Below the pieces are notes generated by a model. The model saw only the letters and a list, made by a program, of their open reading frames with translations, had not been told where the DNA came from and did no database searches. 64,000 nucleotides of DNA from positions 1-64,000 of the forward strand of contig JADFSS010000005.1 in the NCBI GenBank assembly GCA_022560655.1, read 5' to 3'. Origin of the DNA: Candidatus Neomarinimicrobiota bacterium (GTDB lineage Bacteria; Fidelibacterota; Marinisomatia; SCGC-AAA003-L08; TS1B11). Shown in pieces: positions 56,107 through 64,000 of the stretch. Each line of letters opens with the position of its first letter. Within the stretch, counting starts at the first letter, position 1. Made by a program: the position numbers and the translations under genes.

Positions 56107-56187
56107 CTTGTCCCGTGACCCGCTGCCGGTGCGCAGCCCGTTGGCAAAGGGCGGCCCATAGCCGAGCCCGTCAGGCGCGTCCGGGGG

Positions 56188-57432
56188 ATGCGGGACCTGC
56201 TGCCCGCCGAAACGCCCCTCTGGCGTCATGCCGAGGGGCTGGTGCATACCGTCTCGGCGGCCTATGGCTACCAGGAAATCCGCACACCGGCTTTCGAGCC
56301 TACCCAGCTGTTTGTCCGGAGCGTGGGGCAGGAGACCGACATCGTCCATAAGGAGATGTACTCCCTGGAGGACCAGGGCGGCAAGCACCTCACCCTCAAA
56401 CCCGAACTTACCGCGCCCGTCGTAAGGGCTTACATTGAGAACCACCTCGACCGGGAAGCGCCCCTCGCCCGGCTCTATTATCTGGACCGGCTTTTCCGTC
56501 AGGAGCGGCCCCAGAAAGGCCGCCTGCGTCAGTTCCACCAGTTCGGCGCCGAGGCGCTGGGCTCGCCACACCCGGAACAGGACGTGGAGATCATCGCCCT
56601 GGCCTACGACCTATGCGCCCGCTTCCAGCCCCACGGCCTCACCGTGCACCTGAACACCATTGGCACGCCCGCAAGCCGGGGCGCCTACCTGCAACAGCTG
56701 CGCGCGGCGCTGACCCCCTTTGCCCACCAGCTGGTCGGCCTCGACCGGCAGCGCCTGGAACGCAATCCCCTGCGCCTGTTCGACAGCAAGGCCCCGGAGA
56801 CCCGCGCCCTCATGGAGCAGCACGCCCCGTCCCTGGCCGACTACCTGTCCCCCGAAGACATTCGCCACCATGACGAGGTGCGCGCCGGCCTCCAGGCTTT
56901 GGACATCCCCTTTGAGGACGCCCCCCGCCTGGTCCGCGGCCTGGACTACTACACCCGCACCATCTTTGAGATCACCGCGCCGCAGCTGGGCGCTCAGGAC
57001 GCCCTCTGCGGTGGCGGCCGCTATGACGGCCTCGTGCAGCAGCTGGGCGGCCCCGACATTCCCGCCACCGGCTTTGCCGCCGGTATTGAGCGTCTCCTGC
57101 TGGCCGCCGGAGATGGGCTGCGCGCCCAGATTGCGTCCCCATCCCTGGACGTGGCCGTGGTGGTCCTCGCCGAGGCGGCGCGTTTCCCGGCCATGAAGGC
57201 CGCCAGTGACCTGCGGGCGGCCGGGTTCAGCGTAATCCTGGAGACTCTGCGCCGCAGCGCCAGGGCCCAGCTGCGGGAGGCCAACCGGGCCGCCGCCCGG
57301 GTGGCGGTCATCTTCGGGGAGGAGGAGCTCGCCCACCAGGCCTGTAGCGTCAAACCGATGGCCGGTGGCAAGCAGACGGAGGTGCCGCTGGCGGGGCTGG
57401 TGGAGCACGTCCAGGGGCTGCTCCGCTCCTGA
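56188..57432 (+). CDS. hisS: Histidyl-tRNA synthetase
   Basis: The product has 414 aa from the ATG at 56188. In-frame sequence upstream (PVRRVRG before MRDLLPAETPLWRHAEGLVH) matches the family N-terminus 'RGTRDLLP', but only non-standard start codons such as ATA at 56158 are available there, so the real start is uncertain. Class II motifs: YGYQEIRTPAFEPTQLF, LKPELTAPVVRAYI, FRQERPQKGRLRQFHQFGAE, and the histidine signature RLVRGLDYYTRTIFEI and GGGRYDGLV. The C-terminal anticodon domain ends the protein. It charges tRNA-His. Confidence 0.93.
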   Translation: MRDLLPAETPLWRHAEGLVHTVSAAYGYQEIRTPAFEPTQLFVRSVGQETDIVHKEMYSLEDQGGKHLTLKPELTAPVVRAYIENHLDREAPLARLYYLDRLFRQERPQKGRLRQFHQFGAEALGSPHPEQDVEIIALAYDLCARFQPHGLTVHLNTIGTPASRGAYLQQLRAALTPFAHQLVGLDRQRLERNPLRLFDSKAPETRALMEQHAPSLADYLSPEDIRHHDEVRAGLQALDIPFEDAPRLVRGLDYYTRTIFEITAPQLGAQDALCGGGRYDGLVQQLGGPDIPATGFAAGIERLLLAAGDGLRAQIASPSLDVAVVVLAEAARFPAMKAASDLRAAGFSVILETLRRSARAQLREANRAAARVAVIFGEEELAHQACSVKPMAGGKQTEVPLAGLVEHVQGLLRS

Positions 57433-57487
57433 CGTCCCATGCCCCTCACCCACCGTCCCCTGAAAGACCTCCGCGCCCTGCGGCTGA
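57423..57487 (+). repeat. 65-bp direct repeat, left copy flanking toxin-antitoxin module
   Basis: It covers the last codons of hisS and a copy of the SpoU gene start, and aligns without gaps to 58178-58242 with four mismatches. Confidence 0.8.
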
Positions 57488-57540
57488 GATTTTCACGCAC
57501 CTCTTGGTTCCTGCCTTACAACGTCTTAATATACGTGTAG
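57439..57540 (+). pseudogene. Truncated duplicate of the SpoU methylase start
   Basis: ATG followed by MPLTHRPLKDLRALRLR and then unrelated residues, stopping at TAG 57538-57540 (33 codons). The first 16 codons repeat the start of the intact SpoU gene at 58194. It is a by-product of the insertion of the toxin-antitoxin module and is unlikely to make a functional product. Confidence 0.7.
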
Positions 57541-57551
57541 TATACGTATAG
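57530..57551 (+). promoter_or_regulatory. Tandem-repeat operator/promoter of the toxin-antitoxin genes
   Basis: Two 11-bp tandem repeats, TATACGTGTAG and TATACGTATAG, differ at one base; the second begins with the palindrome TATACGTATA. They lie just before the antitoxin start and are a likely site for autorepression by the antitoxin. Confidence 0.5.
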
Positions 57552-57569
57552 TGAATGCAAAGGTGCAAC

Positions 57570-57800
57570 ATGCAAAAGAAATTGACCCTCACCATTGATG
57601 AGAAGGTCTACGAAGGCCTGCATGCGCAGATCGGCCGCCGCCGCATAAGCCGCTTCATTGAAGACCTCGTGCGTCCCCATGTCATCGATAAGGATTTAGC
57701 CGCCGGTTACCAGCAGATGGCCTTGGACGAGGAGCGTGAAGCTGAAGCTCTGGAATGGGCCGAAGCCACGGTAGGAGACGTGCGCCGTGAAGCGCGGTGA
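57570..57800 (+). CDS. mazE: Antitoxin of a MazEF-type module
   Basis: The product has 76 aa from the ATG at 57570, preceded by AGG six bases upstream; an in-frame ATG at 57555 would add five residues. N-terminal KLTLTIDEKVYEGL and IGRRRISRFIEDLVRPHV give a ribbon-helix-helix-like DNA-binding part, and the acidic helical C-terminus would bind the toxin. It overlaps the toxin gene by 14 bp, as in most such modules. Confidence 0.82.
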   Translation: MQKKLTLTIDEKVYEGLHAQIGRRRISRFIEDLVRPHVIDKDLAAGYQQMALDEEREAEALEWAEATVGDVRREAR

Positions 57801-58119
57801 GGTTTGGTGGGTGAACTTCGAACCGTCCGTAGGCGGTGAGATCAGGAAAAGGCGACCGGCTGTGATTATCAGCAATGACGCCGCCAACAAATATCTCAAT
57901 CGCGTGCAGGTTGTTCCCCTTTCATCCAAAACCGGCCGGGTTTATCCCAGTGAGGCGCTCGTCGTCGTCAAGGACAAACAGAATAAAGCCATGGCTGACC
58001 AGCTCACCACCGTAAGTAAGCTGCGGCTTATGGATAATGCCGGCAGTTTATCGGCCGCTGACATGTACCAGGTGGAGCGTGTCGTAAAGGTGCAGCTAGG
58101 TTTGCAAACTGCGTCGTAG
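57787..58119 (+). CDS. mazF: MazF/PemK family toxin (endoribonuclease)
   Basis: The product has 110 aa from a GTG start. The MazF/PemK fold is clear: KRGEVWWVNFEPSVGGEIRK, RPAVIISNDAANKYLNRVQV, VVPLSSKTGRVYPSEALVVV and DQLTTVSKLRLMDNAGSLS. Such toxins cleave RNA and are neutralised by the cognate antitoxin upstream. The pair lies inside a 65-bp direct repeat, between hisS and the SpoU gene, consistent with insertion as a mobile unit. Confidence 0.9.
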   Translation: MKRGEVWWVNFEPSVGGEIRKRRPAVIISNDAANKYLNRVQVVPLSSKTGRVYPSEALVVVKDKQNKAMADQLTTVSKLRLMDNAGSLSAADMYQVERVVKVQLGLQTAS

Positions 58120-58177
58120 ATACCTTGCCCGATCCGGGTGACCGAAGCAGCACCGCCGTCCCCGGCGCAGCTCTGCC

Positions 58178-58242
58178 CCGCTCCTGACGCCCCATGCCCC
58201 TCACCCACCGCGCCCTTAAAGACCTCCGCGCCCTGCGGCTGA
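58178..58242 (+). repeat. 65-bp direct repeat, right copy flanking toxin-antitoxin module
   Basis: This copy starts with the tail of hisS-like sequence and includes the native start of the SpoU gene. It is the counterpart of 57423-57487 with four mismatches over 65 bp. Confidence 0.8.
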
Positions 58243-59018
58243 AAAAGCACCGCCACGCCCAGGGTCAGGCCCTGGTGGAAGGGGCCCGGCTGGTGGGCGC
58301 GGCCCTGGGCTCCGATGCCGAGGTGGCCCAGCTGTTCTGGACCGAGGCCTTCGCCGCGTCCCCGGCCGCGCTCCCGCTCAAGTCGGCCCTCCAGCGCCGG
58401 GGGTTGCCGCCCACCGACCTCACCGGCACCCAGGCCGAGCAGTTGGCCGAGACCCGCCACCCCCAGGGCGTCTTTGCCGTGGTGGCCCAGCCCCGCCTGG
58501 CCCCCGATGCCCAGCGCCTGCTCCAGCCCCCCATCCTGATCTTGGACGCCATCGCCGATCCAGGCAACCTGGGCACGCTGCTGCGCACCGCGGACTGGTT
58601 CGGCCTGCCCACGGTGTGGGTGAGCGCTGACAGCGCCGATGTCACCAGTCCCAAAGTACTCCGGGCCGGCGCCGGTGCCCATTTCCATCTGCCGACCCTC
58701 TGGCAGGGGGCGCTGCCGTCCCTGGCCGACCGCCTGGCCGCGGGCAACACCACCCTCATGGGCGCCGTGCTGGACGGAGCGCCCCTGACTGCGGCGGCCC
58801 TGCCCGGCAATGACTGGGCCCTGGTGGTGGGCAGTGAGGCCCACGGTCTCAGCCCCTTCTGGCGGCAGCGCCTGGACCGGGCGCTCACCATCCCGGGCGT
58901 CGGCCGGGCGGAAAGTCTCAACGCGGCGGTGGCGACGGGCATCCTCCTGCATTACCTTCGGGGCGGTCAAGAGGGAGCGGGGCCGACAGCGGAATGGCTG
59001 GCTGGGAAAGGAAATTGA
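58194..59018 (+). CDS. SpoU/TrmH family RNA methyltransferase
   Basis: The product has 274 aa. An N-terminal substrate-binding domain (LTHRALKDLRALRLKKHRHA and QALVEGARLVGAAL) is followed by the SPOUT knot: DAIADPGNLGTLLRTADWFG, ALVVGSEAHGLSPFWRQR and ESLNAAVATGILLHYL. It methylates 2'-OH of an rRNA or tRNA nucleotide; the target (RlmB-like or TrmH-like) cannot be told from sequence alone. Probably once directly downstream of hisS, now separated by the toxin-antitoxin insertion. It ends 2 bp before the next gene. Confidence 0.9.
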   Translation: MPLTHRALKDLRALRLKKHRHAQGQALVEGARLVGAALGSDAEVAQLFWTEAFAASPAALPLKSALQRRGLPPTDLTGTQAEQLAETRHPQGVFAVVAQPRLAPDAQRLLQPPILILDAIADPGNLGTLLRTADWFGLPTVWVSADSADVTSPKVLRAGAGAHFHLPTLWQGALPSLADRLAAGNTTLMGAVLDGAPLTAAALPGNDWALVVGSEAHGLSPFWRQRLDRALTIPGVGRAESLNAAVATGILLHYLRGGQEGAGPTAEWLAGKGN

Positions 59019-59020
59019 AC

Positions 59021-59269
59021 ATGTTGACCCAGACGTGTGCACACCTTCCCGGTAAGCTGCAGGCGTCCGCCGGCGATGTCTGTCAGGAGTGCGGCGACAG
59101 CGGCCCCTTGCGCGTCTGCGTCACCTGCGGGTTTGTGGGCTGCTGTGAATCTCGCCGGGCACACGAAACCGCCCGCGCCCGCTCGTCCGGCCACCCGATA
59201 ATCAGGTCGCTGCCCTTAAGTGCGGGCTCCTTTACCTGGTGCTACGAGTGTAACGCCTACGTAGCCTAG
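59021..59269 (+). CDS. UBP-type zinc finger domain protein
   Basis: The product has about 82 aa from the ATG at 59021. Cysteine/histidine pattern of the ZnF-UBP domain: CAHLPGK, VCQECGDSG, LRVCVTCGFVGCCESRRAHE, HPIIRSLPLSAGSFTWCYEC. In eukaryotes this domain binds ubiquitin C-termini; bacterial single-domain versions have no established partner. Located 2 bp after the methylase gene and 9 bp before the DUF5009 gene, suggesting co-transcription. Confidence 0.85.
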   Translation: MLTQTCAHLPGKLQASAGDVCQECGDSGPLRVCVTCGFVGCCESRRAHETARARSSGHPIIRSLPLSAGSFTWCYECNAYVA

Positions 59270-59278
59270 GCCGCGCTC

Positions 59279-60433
59279 ATGGGCTCCTCGCAGGGGGGCG
59301 AAACGATGACTGCCGAACCCGAGCAAAAACGCCTGCTCTCACTGGACGCCTTTCGGGGCCTCACCATTGCCGGCATGATCCTGGTGAACAATCCCGGTGA
59401 CTGGTCCCACGTCTACTGGCCCCTGCGCCACGCCCAGTGGAACGGCTGGACCCCCACCGACTGGATCTTCCCCTTTTTCCTGTTCATTATGGGTGTGGCC
59501 ATGGCCCTCTCGCTCAAGCGCCGGGAGGCCGGCGGGGCCGGCCGCGCCGAGCTCTGGAAGCAGGTGTTTAAGCGCACGGCCGTCCTCTTCGGGCTGGGGC
59601 TCATGCTCAACGGCTACCCCCGCTTTGACCTCGCCCACCTGCGCATCATGGGGGTGCTCCAGCGCATCGCCCTCTGCTACCTGGTGGTCTCAAGTGTCCT
59701 GCTCGCCCTGCCCCGGCGCCGCTACCAGTGGCTCGCCATGGCCGCGATCGTCGCCCTCTATTTGGGCATCATGTACGGGGTGGACGTGCCGGGCCACGGG
59801 CGCGGCGTCCTCACCGCTGAAGGCCACGCCAGCGGCTATATTGACCGCCTCATCCTGGGCGCGGCCCACCTCTGGAGCGGCACCAGGGTCTACGACCCCG
59901 AGGGGCTGGTCTCCACCCTGCCGGCCATCTTCACAGCTTTCCTGGGGTTTTGGTTCGGCCGGGTGCTGGTGGAGCGCCCGAGCCACCGCGACCGCCTCCG
60001 CCAGTGGTTGATCTACGGCGGCGGGCTCCTTGTGGCCGGCCAGCTGGCCCACTTCATCATGCCCATCAACAAGCAGCTCTGGACGCCCAGCTATGTCCTG
60101 TTCATGGGCGGTCTGGGCGGCCTGTTTCTGGCCGGCTGCTACTGGCTCATCGAGGTGCGGGGCCGCGCGCAATGGTCCCGTCCCTTCGTCATGCTGGGCC
60201 GCAACCCCCTGTTCATTTTCTGGCTGTCGGGCTTCCTGGCGCGCAACCTCCTGCTCATCAAGCTCACCACCGCAGACGGCCCGAAGTCACTCTGGAGCCT
60301 GCTCTATCGCGCCGGCTTCCTGCCCTTTTTATCCGACATCAACGCCTCCCTGGCGTTCGCTTTCACCAACGTCGTCTTCTGGCTGCTGGTGGCCTGGCTC
60401 ATGGTCCGCCGGCGCTGGTTCATCAAGATTTAG
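59279..60433 (+). CDS. DUF5009/heparan-acetyltransferase-like membrane protein
   Basis: The product has 384 aa from the ATG at 59279, or 375 aa from the ATG at 59306. About ten membrane helices; family signature RLLSLDAFRGLTIAGMILVN, then GWTPTDWIFPFFLFIMGVAM. This is the acyltransferase-3/HGSNAT (NagX) type, predicted to transfer acyl groups to sugars across the membrane. The conserved Asp-Ala-Phe-Arg-Gly at the start and Asp-Trp-Ile-Phe-Pro motifs are intact. The acceptor is unknown. Confidence 0.88.
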   Translation: MGSSQGGETMTAEPEQKRLLSLDAFRGLTIAGMILVNNPGDWSHVYWPLRHAQWNGWTPTDWIFPFFLFIMGVAMALSLKRREAGGAGRAELWKQVFKRTAVLFGLGLMLNGYPRFDLAHLRIMGVLQRIALCYLVVSSVLLALPRRRYQWLAMAAIVALYLGIMYGVDVPGHGRGVLTAEGHASGYIDRLILGAAHLWSGTRVYDPEGLVSTLPAIFTAFLGFWFGRVLVERPSHRDRLRQWLIYGGGLLVAGQLAHFIMPINKQLWTPSYVLFMGGLGGLFLAGCYWLIEVRGRAQWSRPFVMLGRNPLFIFWLSGFLARNLLLIKLTTADGPKSLWSLLYRAGFLPFLSDINASLAFAFTNVVFWLLVAWLMVRRRWFIKI

Positions 60434-60551
60434 CCGCGGGCCAGGGGGAAGAAATTAGGTGCGGATTTCAGGGGCCGGACGGCCCTATATTTGCACGCAT
60501 GTGCAGGGTATCGTGTAGACAATGAACGCTCAATCGCAGGGGGATCAGACC

Positions 60552-61532
60552 ATGAAAACTATCCACTTTGCCATCCGGCGGACTGTGCTGCCGCTCGCCG
60601 TCGTCCTTATGCCGCTGCTGTTTGGCGGCTGTTCCAGCGCCCTGACCAAGGTGCCCCTGTTTAAGGTCACCATCCAGGTGGTGGACGTGGATGACCAGCC
60701 GATCAAGGGGGCCATCGTGGAATCTTCCAACGGCCAGCAAACAACCACCGATGCCGGGGGGACTGCCCAGGTGCGCTTAGCCAGCATGGGGGTCAATATG
60801 GTGTCGGTCTGGGCCGTAGGTCTGGCCCCGGTGGTCCTGAGCATCGTCATGCCCGTGGATATGGGCAAGACTTTCACCGCCCGCCTGGGCCAGCCCATCG
60901 ACATCAGCGCCAGCATCAACGTGAACATCACCGGCATGATGACGACCGCCCTCTATCCCATGCTGTTCCAGGCGCTGTTCACAGCCCAGGGCTACAGCAT
61001 GGAGCTGGTCCCCTACGGCCCGGGGGAGTGGACCGAATGGGATCACCGCTCCGATGAGGACGTGACCGCCATGAAGAAGGCCTACCTGACCAAGCTGGGC
61101 AACGGCCAGGAATGGTGGCAGATGCGGATGGCCGGCGGCGATCCCGATGACACCATCATCATGGAAGTCCTCTTTAACCAGGGCCGTGACTCCATCCGCC
61201 GCCTGCGCCAGCAGACGGGGAGCGGGGAGCCGTCGGAAGTTCCGGTGACCGAAGGATGGTATACCCCCCCTATGGAGCTGACCTCCGAGTCTATGGCGGG
61301 GGCGGTGACCGAGCGGGGCGTCAGCGTGAAGGTGCCGGCCGGATCGTTCAAGGCCGACCTGCTGGAGTTTGCCCTTTACGGCGGGGCGGGGACGTTGCGT
61401 CTGTGGCAGGCTAAGGGGGTGCCCGGCGGGGTGGTCAAGGCCGAGATGGTGGATGACAACGGCGACGTGTCATGGGCCAGCGAGCTCAAGGGCCACGGCA
61501 AGGGGGCCAAGACGGCGCTGAACTCGTACTAA
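60552..61532 (+). CDS. Lipoprotein with carboxypeptidase-regulatory-like domain
   Basis: The product has about 326 aa from the ATG at 60552; an in-frame ATG at 60522 is weaker. A signal peptide ends in a lipobox LLFGGC. A short beta-sandwich follows (FKVTIQVVDVDDQPIKGAIV, then TTTDAGGTAQVRLASMG), like a carboxypeptidase regulatory domain, then a long part without recognised family. Function unknown; exported and membrane-anchored. Confidence 0.7.
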   Translation: MKTIHFAIRRTVLPLAVVLMPLLFGGCSSALTKVPLFKVTIQVVDVDDQPIKGAIVESSNGQQTTTDAGGTAQVRLASMGVNMVSVWAVGLAPVVLSIVMPVDMGKTFTARLGQPIDISASINVNITGMMTTALYPMLFQALFTAQGYSMELVPYGPGEWTEWDHRSDEDVTAMKKAYLTKLGNGQEWWQMRMAGGDPDDTIIMEVLFNQGRDSIRRLRQQTGSGEPSEVPVTEGWYTPPMELTSESMAGAVTERGVSVKVPAGSFKADLLEFALYGGAGTLRLWQAKGVPGGVVKAEMVDDNGDVSWASELKGHGKGAKTALNSY

Positions 61533-61997
61533 ACCATCAACCGTGAGCAGTTAGTCCGCCAGCTGGCGGTTGAGCAATTAGCCTATTCAGAGAGTCAGAG
61601 CCGCCGTTTTCCTGCCCGAAGGTCCCCCAGGGATCCCTTTCCGTGAGACCCCTCTGGGGCAGGATCGGGAGGGTGGCGGCATTTTTGCGCCCGGTGCGCG
61701 TTTTTTTAAGTTTCTAGTTGCGGGTTGGAGCGGCCGGTGAGAGGGGTTCGCCGGGGACGCGGGACGGGGAGCGAAAAGCGAGGCGTGAGCAGCCCGAGAC
61801 TTTCCTGGAGGGGTCCTCCGAAAGGGGAGCCACGACCGGGTGGTGCCGGTGCACTCAAAAAAAGTTCGCCGCCGCCCTGCAGGCCGCCGCCGTTGGCGGG
61901 GCGAAGGCCGCTGATAGCGGGGCCAACCCCATCCTCATCCGGATGGAGACCCGGTCACGGCCACGGGGTTTGCGCATGGCTGCGCTGGGGGGCGTGC
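61533..61997. other. Intergenic region with hairpins, no gene recognised
   Basis: About 465 bp between the lipoprotein gene and the convergent M16 peptidase gene. A strong inverted repeat (CCTGCCC at 61611-61617 with GGGCAGG at 61657-61663) and the terminator at 61687 lie here. Frames in this stretch are GC-rich shadows without domain or ribosome site. Confidence 0.45.
61687..61707 (+). terminator. Rho-independent terminator candidate
   Basis: GCGC-CCGGT-GCGC stem-loop followed by G and seven T residues. It would end transcription from the lipoprotein gene; the stem is short. Confidence 0.4.
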
Positions 61998-64000
61998 TCA
62001 CTCCACCGGGTTGCCTTCGGTATCAATGATGTGTACCTCGCCGTAGCCCAGCAAGCGTATGCCGCTCTCTATCTCCGACCTGTCCCCCACCACAATCCAG
62101 GTGAACTTGTCCGGGTGCACCACCTGCCTGGCTACCCGGGTGATGTCGGCCAGCCGCAAGGCCAGTACCTTCTCGGCGAACGTCTCCATGTAGTCATCCG
62201 GTAGCCCGAAGCGCAGGCTGCGCACGATGTTGTCGCGCACGGCAGCTTTGGTTTCGTAGGCGCCGGGCAGACGCAGGGTGCGATTGTCCTTGGCTTTCTG
62301 CAACTCATCTGCCGTGGCTGGCCGCCGGCCCAGAATATCCCGCAACTCCTTGTTGATCTCGGCCATGGATTCCTTGGTCTTGTCCGTCTGTACCGGCGCA
62401 TACGCCACGAAGGTCCGCGGGCCCCGTGCGTCCAGCAGCAGAGTGTGGGCGCCGTAGGACCAGTGCTTGTCTTCCCGCAGGTTCATGTTCACCCGGGACG
62501 TGAAGGCGCCCCCCAGGATGTAGTTCATGGCGCTGATGGCGATCTCGTTGGGATTGTTCGTTGGTGGGGCCACGTGTCCCGCCAGGATCACCGTCTGAAT
62601 GGCGCCCGGCTTGTCGATGAGGTAGATGCTGCTCTCCAGTGGCATGTCCACCGCGCCCACATTAATGGCCGGGGGCGGAGCCTGGTCCTTCCAGCCCGCA
62701 AACTTGGCCTCCAGCAGCGGGATAACCTCCGCCAGGGTGGTGGCCCCCACCACAACGAGCGTGGCATTGCCCGGCTGGAACCACGTGCGGTGGAAGTCCA
62801 CCATTAGCTGACGCGTCATGGCCTCCACGGCCGCTGTGGTGCCGCTGCCTGTGTAGGGGTTCCCGTAAGCGTGCCCCTCGCCGTACAGCAACTTGGGGAA
62901 AATTCGCAACGCCAGCTGCACGGGGTTGGCCTGCTCCTGACGGATGCCCGCCAGCCGCTGCCGCTTCACGCGCTGGAAGTCTTCTTCGGGAAATGCGGGG
63001 TTGATAATGACATCGGCAAAGATGTCCAGCGCCTTGCGCAGGTTCTCCTCCAGGGTTGACAGGGTCACCACGCTGAGGTCCAGATTGGAGCGGGTGCCCA
63101 GCGTCGCCCCCAGCAGCTCCAGCTCCGCGCTGATTTTCAGCGCGGACCGTCTCCTGGTGCCTTCATCCAGCATGGCTGTGGCCAGGCTGGCGGTGCCCGG
63201 AGCGTGGTGCTGGTCAGCCGCATAGCCGGCGTTCACCACCAGCTGCACATCCACCACCGGGATATCTGTCCGCTGGGAGAAAATTACCTCCAGCCCGTTG
63301 GATAGTGTTGCCCGCTCCATGGGGGGCAGCTCCAGGCGGGTCAGCCCTCCGCCCGCCGGCAGCCTCGAGCGGTCCGCCTGGTCCTCGGCCGTGGCAAATT
63401 TTGGGTAGGGGTGCACCTCCAGGATATAAGCGCCGTCTGACAGCCACGCCCGGGCGGCGTCCTTCAGGTCCCGCGCTGTTGCCTCCGCGACCCGTCTCAG
63501 GGTGGTCTTGTAATAATCGGGGCTGCCGCCGTAGACCTCATTCGAGGCCAGAATATCCGATTTGCCGCCGAAGCCGCCCACCCGCTCGATGCCCCGGATG
63601 AAGCGTGCCCGGTACTGCGTCTTGATGCGCTGGAGCTCGTTCTTCACCGGCCCTTTCGACAGGAACTCGGCCAGTTCTTCGTCCATGGCCGCTTCCACCT
63701 CGGCCAGCTCGACGCCCTGCTGTGCCGTCGCCTGCAGAACGAGTTGGCTGCCCACCTCATGGGGTCTGACGAAGGCCGCCACATCGGTGGCGATCTGGTC
63801 CTCATACACCAGGCGCTTGTACAGCCGGGCGTTCTTGCCGCTGCCCAACACGTCCGTCACCAGGTCCAGATAGGCCAACTCCTCGGCCCGCCATTCCGGG
63901 ATATTCCATACCTTGTAGATCCTGGCCTGCGGCACTCGGTCCAGGGTCGACTGGCGGTGCGTCCCGCTGCGTTTCGCGATCCAGGCCTCCTGCCGGGCGA
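61998..64000 (-). CDS. M16 family zinc peptidase, C-terminal part (runs off window)
   Basis: The minus-strand frame is open from 64000 to the stop at 61998. The residues just before the GTG at 63935 (EAWIAKRSGTHRQS) continue the protein, so the gene extends beyond the window. The visible part covers the end of the first peptidase domain (DLVTDVLGSGKNARLYKRLV) and a whole second domain: ATLSNGLEVIFSQRTDIPVV, APGTASLATAMLDEGT and NYILGGAFTSRVNMNLREDK. The second domain lacks the HxxEH zinc motif, as usual for the inactive half; the active half would be outside the window. It resembles two-domain periplasmic M16 peptidases. Confidence 0.9.
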   Translation of the reverse strand, partial: ARQEAWIAKRSGTHRQSTLDRVPQARIYKVWNIPEWRAEELAYLDLVTDVLGSGKNARLYKRLVYEDQIATDVAAFVRPHEVGSQLVLQATAQQGVELAEVEAAMDEELAEFLSKGPVKNELQRIKTQYRARFIRGIERVGGFGGKSDILASNEVYGGSPDYYKTTLRRVAEATARDLKDAARAWLSDGAYILEVHPYPKFATAEDQADRSRLPAGGGLTRLELPPMERATLSNGLEVIFSQRTDIPVVDVQLVVNAGYAADQHHAPGTASLATAMLDEGTRRRSALKISAELELLGATLGTRSNLDLSVVTLSTLEENLRKALDIFADVIINPAFPEEDFQRVKRQRLAGIRQEQANPVQLALRIFPKLLYGEGHAYGNPYTGSGTTAAVEAMTRQLMVDFHRTWFQPGNATLVVVGATTLAEVIPLLEAKFAGWKDQAPPPAINVGAVDMPLESSIYLIDKPGAIQTVILAGHVAPPTNNPNEIAISAMNYILGGAFTSRVNMNLREDKHWSYGAHTLLLDARGPRTFVAYAPVQTDKTKESMAEINKELRDILGRRPATADELQKAKDNRTLRLPGAYETKAAVRDNIVRSLRFGLPDDYMETFAEKVLALRLADITRVARQVVHPDKFTWIVVGDRSEIESGIRLLGYGEVHIIDTEGNPVE

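Noticed and set aside
61718-62204. Two plus-strand frames between the lipoprotein and M16 peptidase genes
   Set aside because: Arg/Gly/Pro-rich shadow sequence, partly antisense to the peptidase gene; no family resemblance.

Overview
The window is a GC-rich chromosomal segment of a diderm (Gram-negative type) bacterium. It encodes LptD, a TRAP importer with a TatT lipoprotein, a periplasmic SurA-like chaperone, and a secreted subtilase ending in an FlgD-like/Por-type sorting domain. That combination points to the FCB side of the tree (Marinimicrobia-, Latescibacterota- or KSB1-like lineages). This placement is an inference; there is no rRNA in the window.

Layout. 1-705 is a left edge with a GC-rich scrap that reads like the end of a methionyl-tRNA synthetase, joined to an AT-rich stretch with a DUF5677-like gene. 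706-3153 holds a threonine-synthase-like enzyme, a TfoX-domain protein, the PLP-binding protein YggS and a SnoaL-like gene remnant. 3168-9330 is the minus-strand replication block dnaN, dciA (DUF721), gyrB, gyrA, with no recF. 9331-9745 is an AT-rich intergenic region with DnaA boxes, the best oriC candidate. 9746-20916 is a minus-strand block running from rpmH, rnpA, yidD, yidC, mnmE, mnmG and mfd to two PPIases; a perfect parS lies in the end of mnmG. 21026-24747 carries queF, the subtilase, a YggT protein, an unknown gene and DUF2203. 24829-30186 is an imuB-like / dnaE2 / radical SAM mutagenesis cassette. 30351-36634 is a minus-strand run: a membrane protein of foreign character, ssb, MATE, EamA, methyltransferase, peroxiredoxin and aldo-keto reductase. 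36789-37247 is a peroxiredoxin with an in-frame UGA exactly at the catalytic position. 37352-40657 holds a TIR/NDT-like gene coupled to a DegT aminotransferase, and a Fpg-type glycosylase. 40802-45175 holds a flavin reductase, dnaA, a pterin dehydratase and two unknown genes. 45189-49526 holds an alpha/beta hydrolase and a TRAP operon (TatT, DctP, fused DctQM). 49640-61532 runs on the plus strand: an alpha-toroid protein, rarA, lptD, an EIIA-like protein, hisS, an inserted MazEF-type module, a SpoU methylase, a UBP zinc finger, a DUF5009 membrane protein and a lipoprotein. 61998-64000 is the C-terminal part of an M16 peptidase.

The most noteworthy observations are: (1) a probable selenocysteine peroxiredoxin that ordinary gene calling splits in two; (2) a repeat of about 76 bp inserted in frame in two unrelated protein genes (mfd and an unknown gene), on opposite strands, resembling Rickettsia palindromic elements in behaviour; (3) a toxin-antitoxin module between 65-bp direct repeats that duplicate the hisS/SpoU junction; (4) an ImuB-DnaE2 cassette lacking imuA and carrying a SplB-like radical SAM gene instead; (5) an oriC/parS arrangement with dnaA about 32 kb from dnaN. 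No CRISPR array, IS element, tRNA or rRNA was found.
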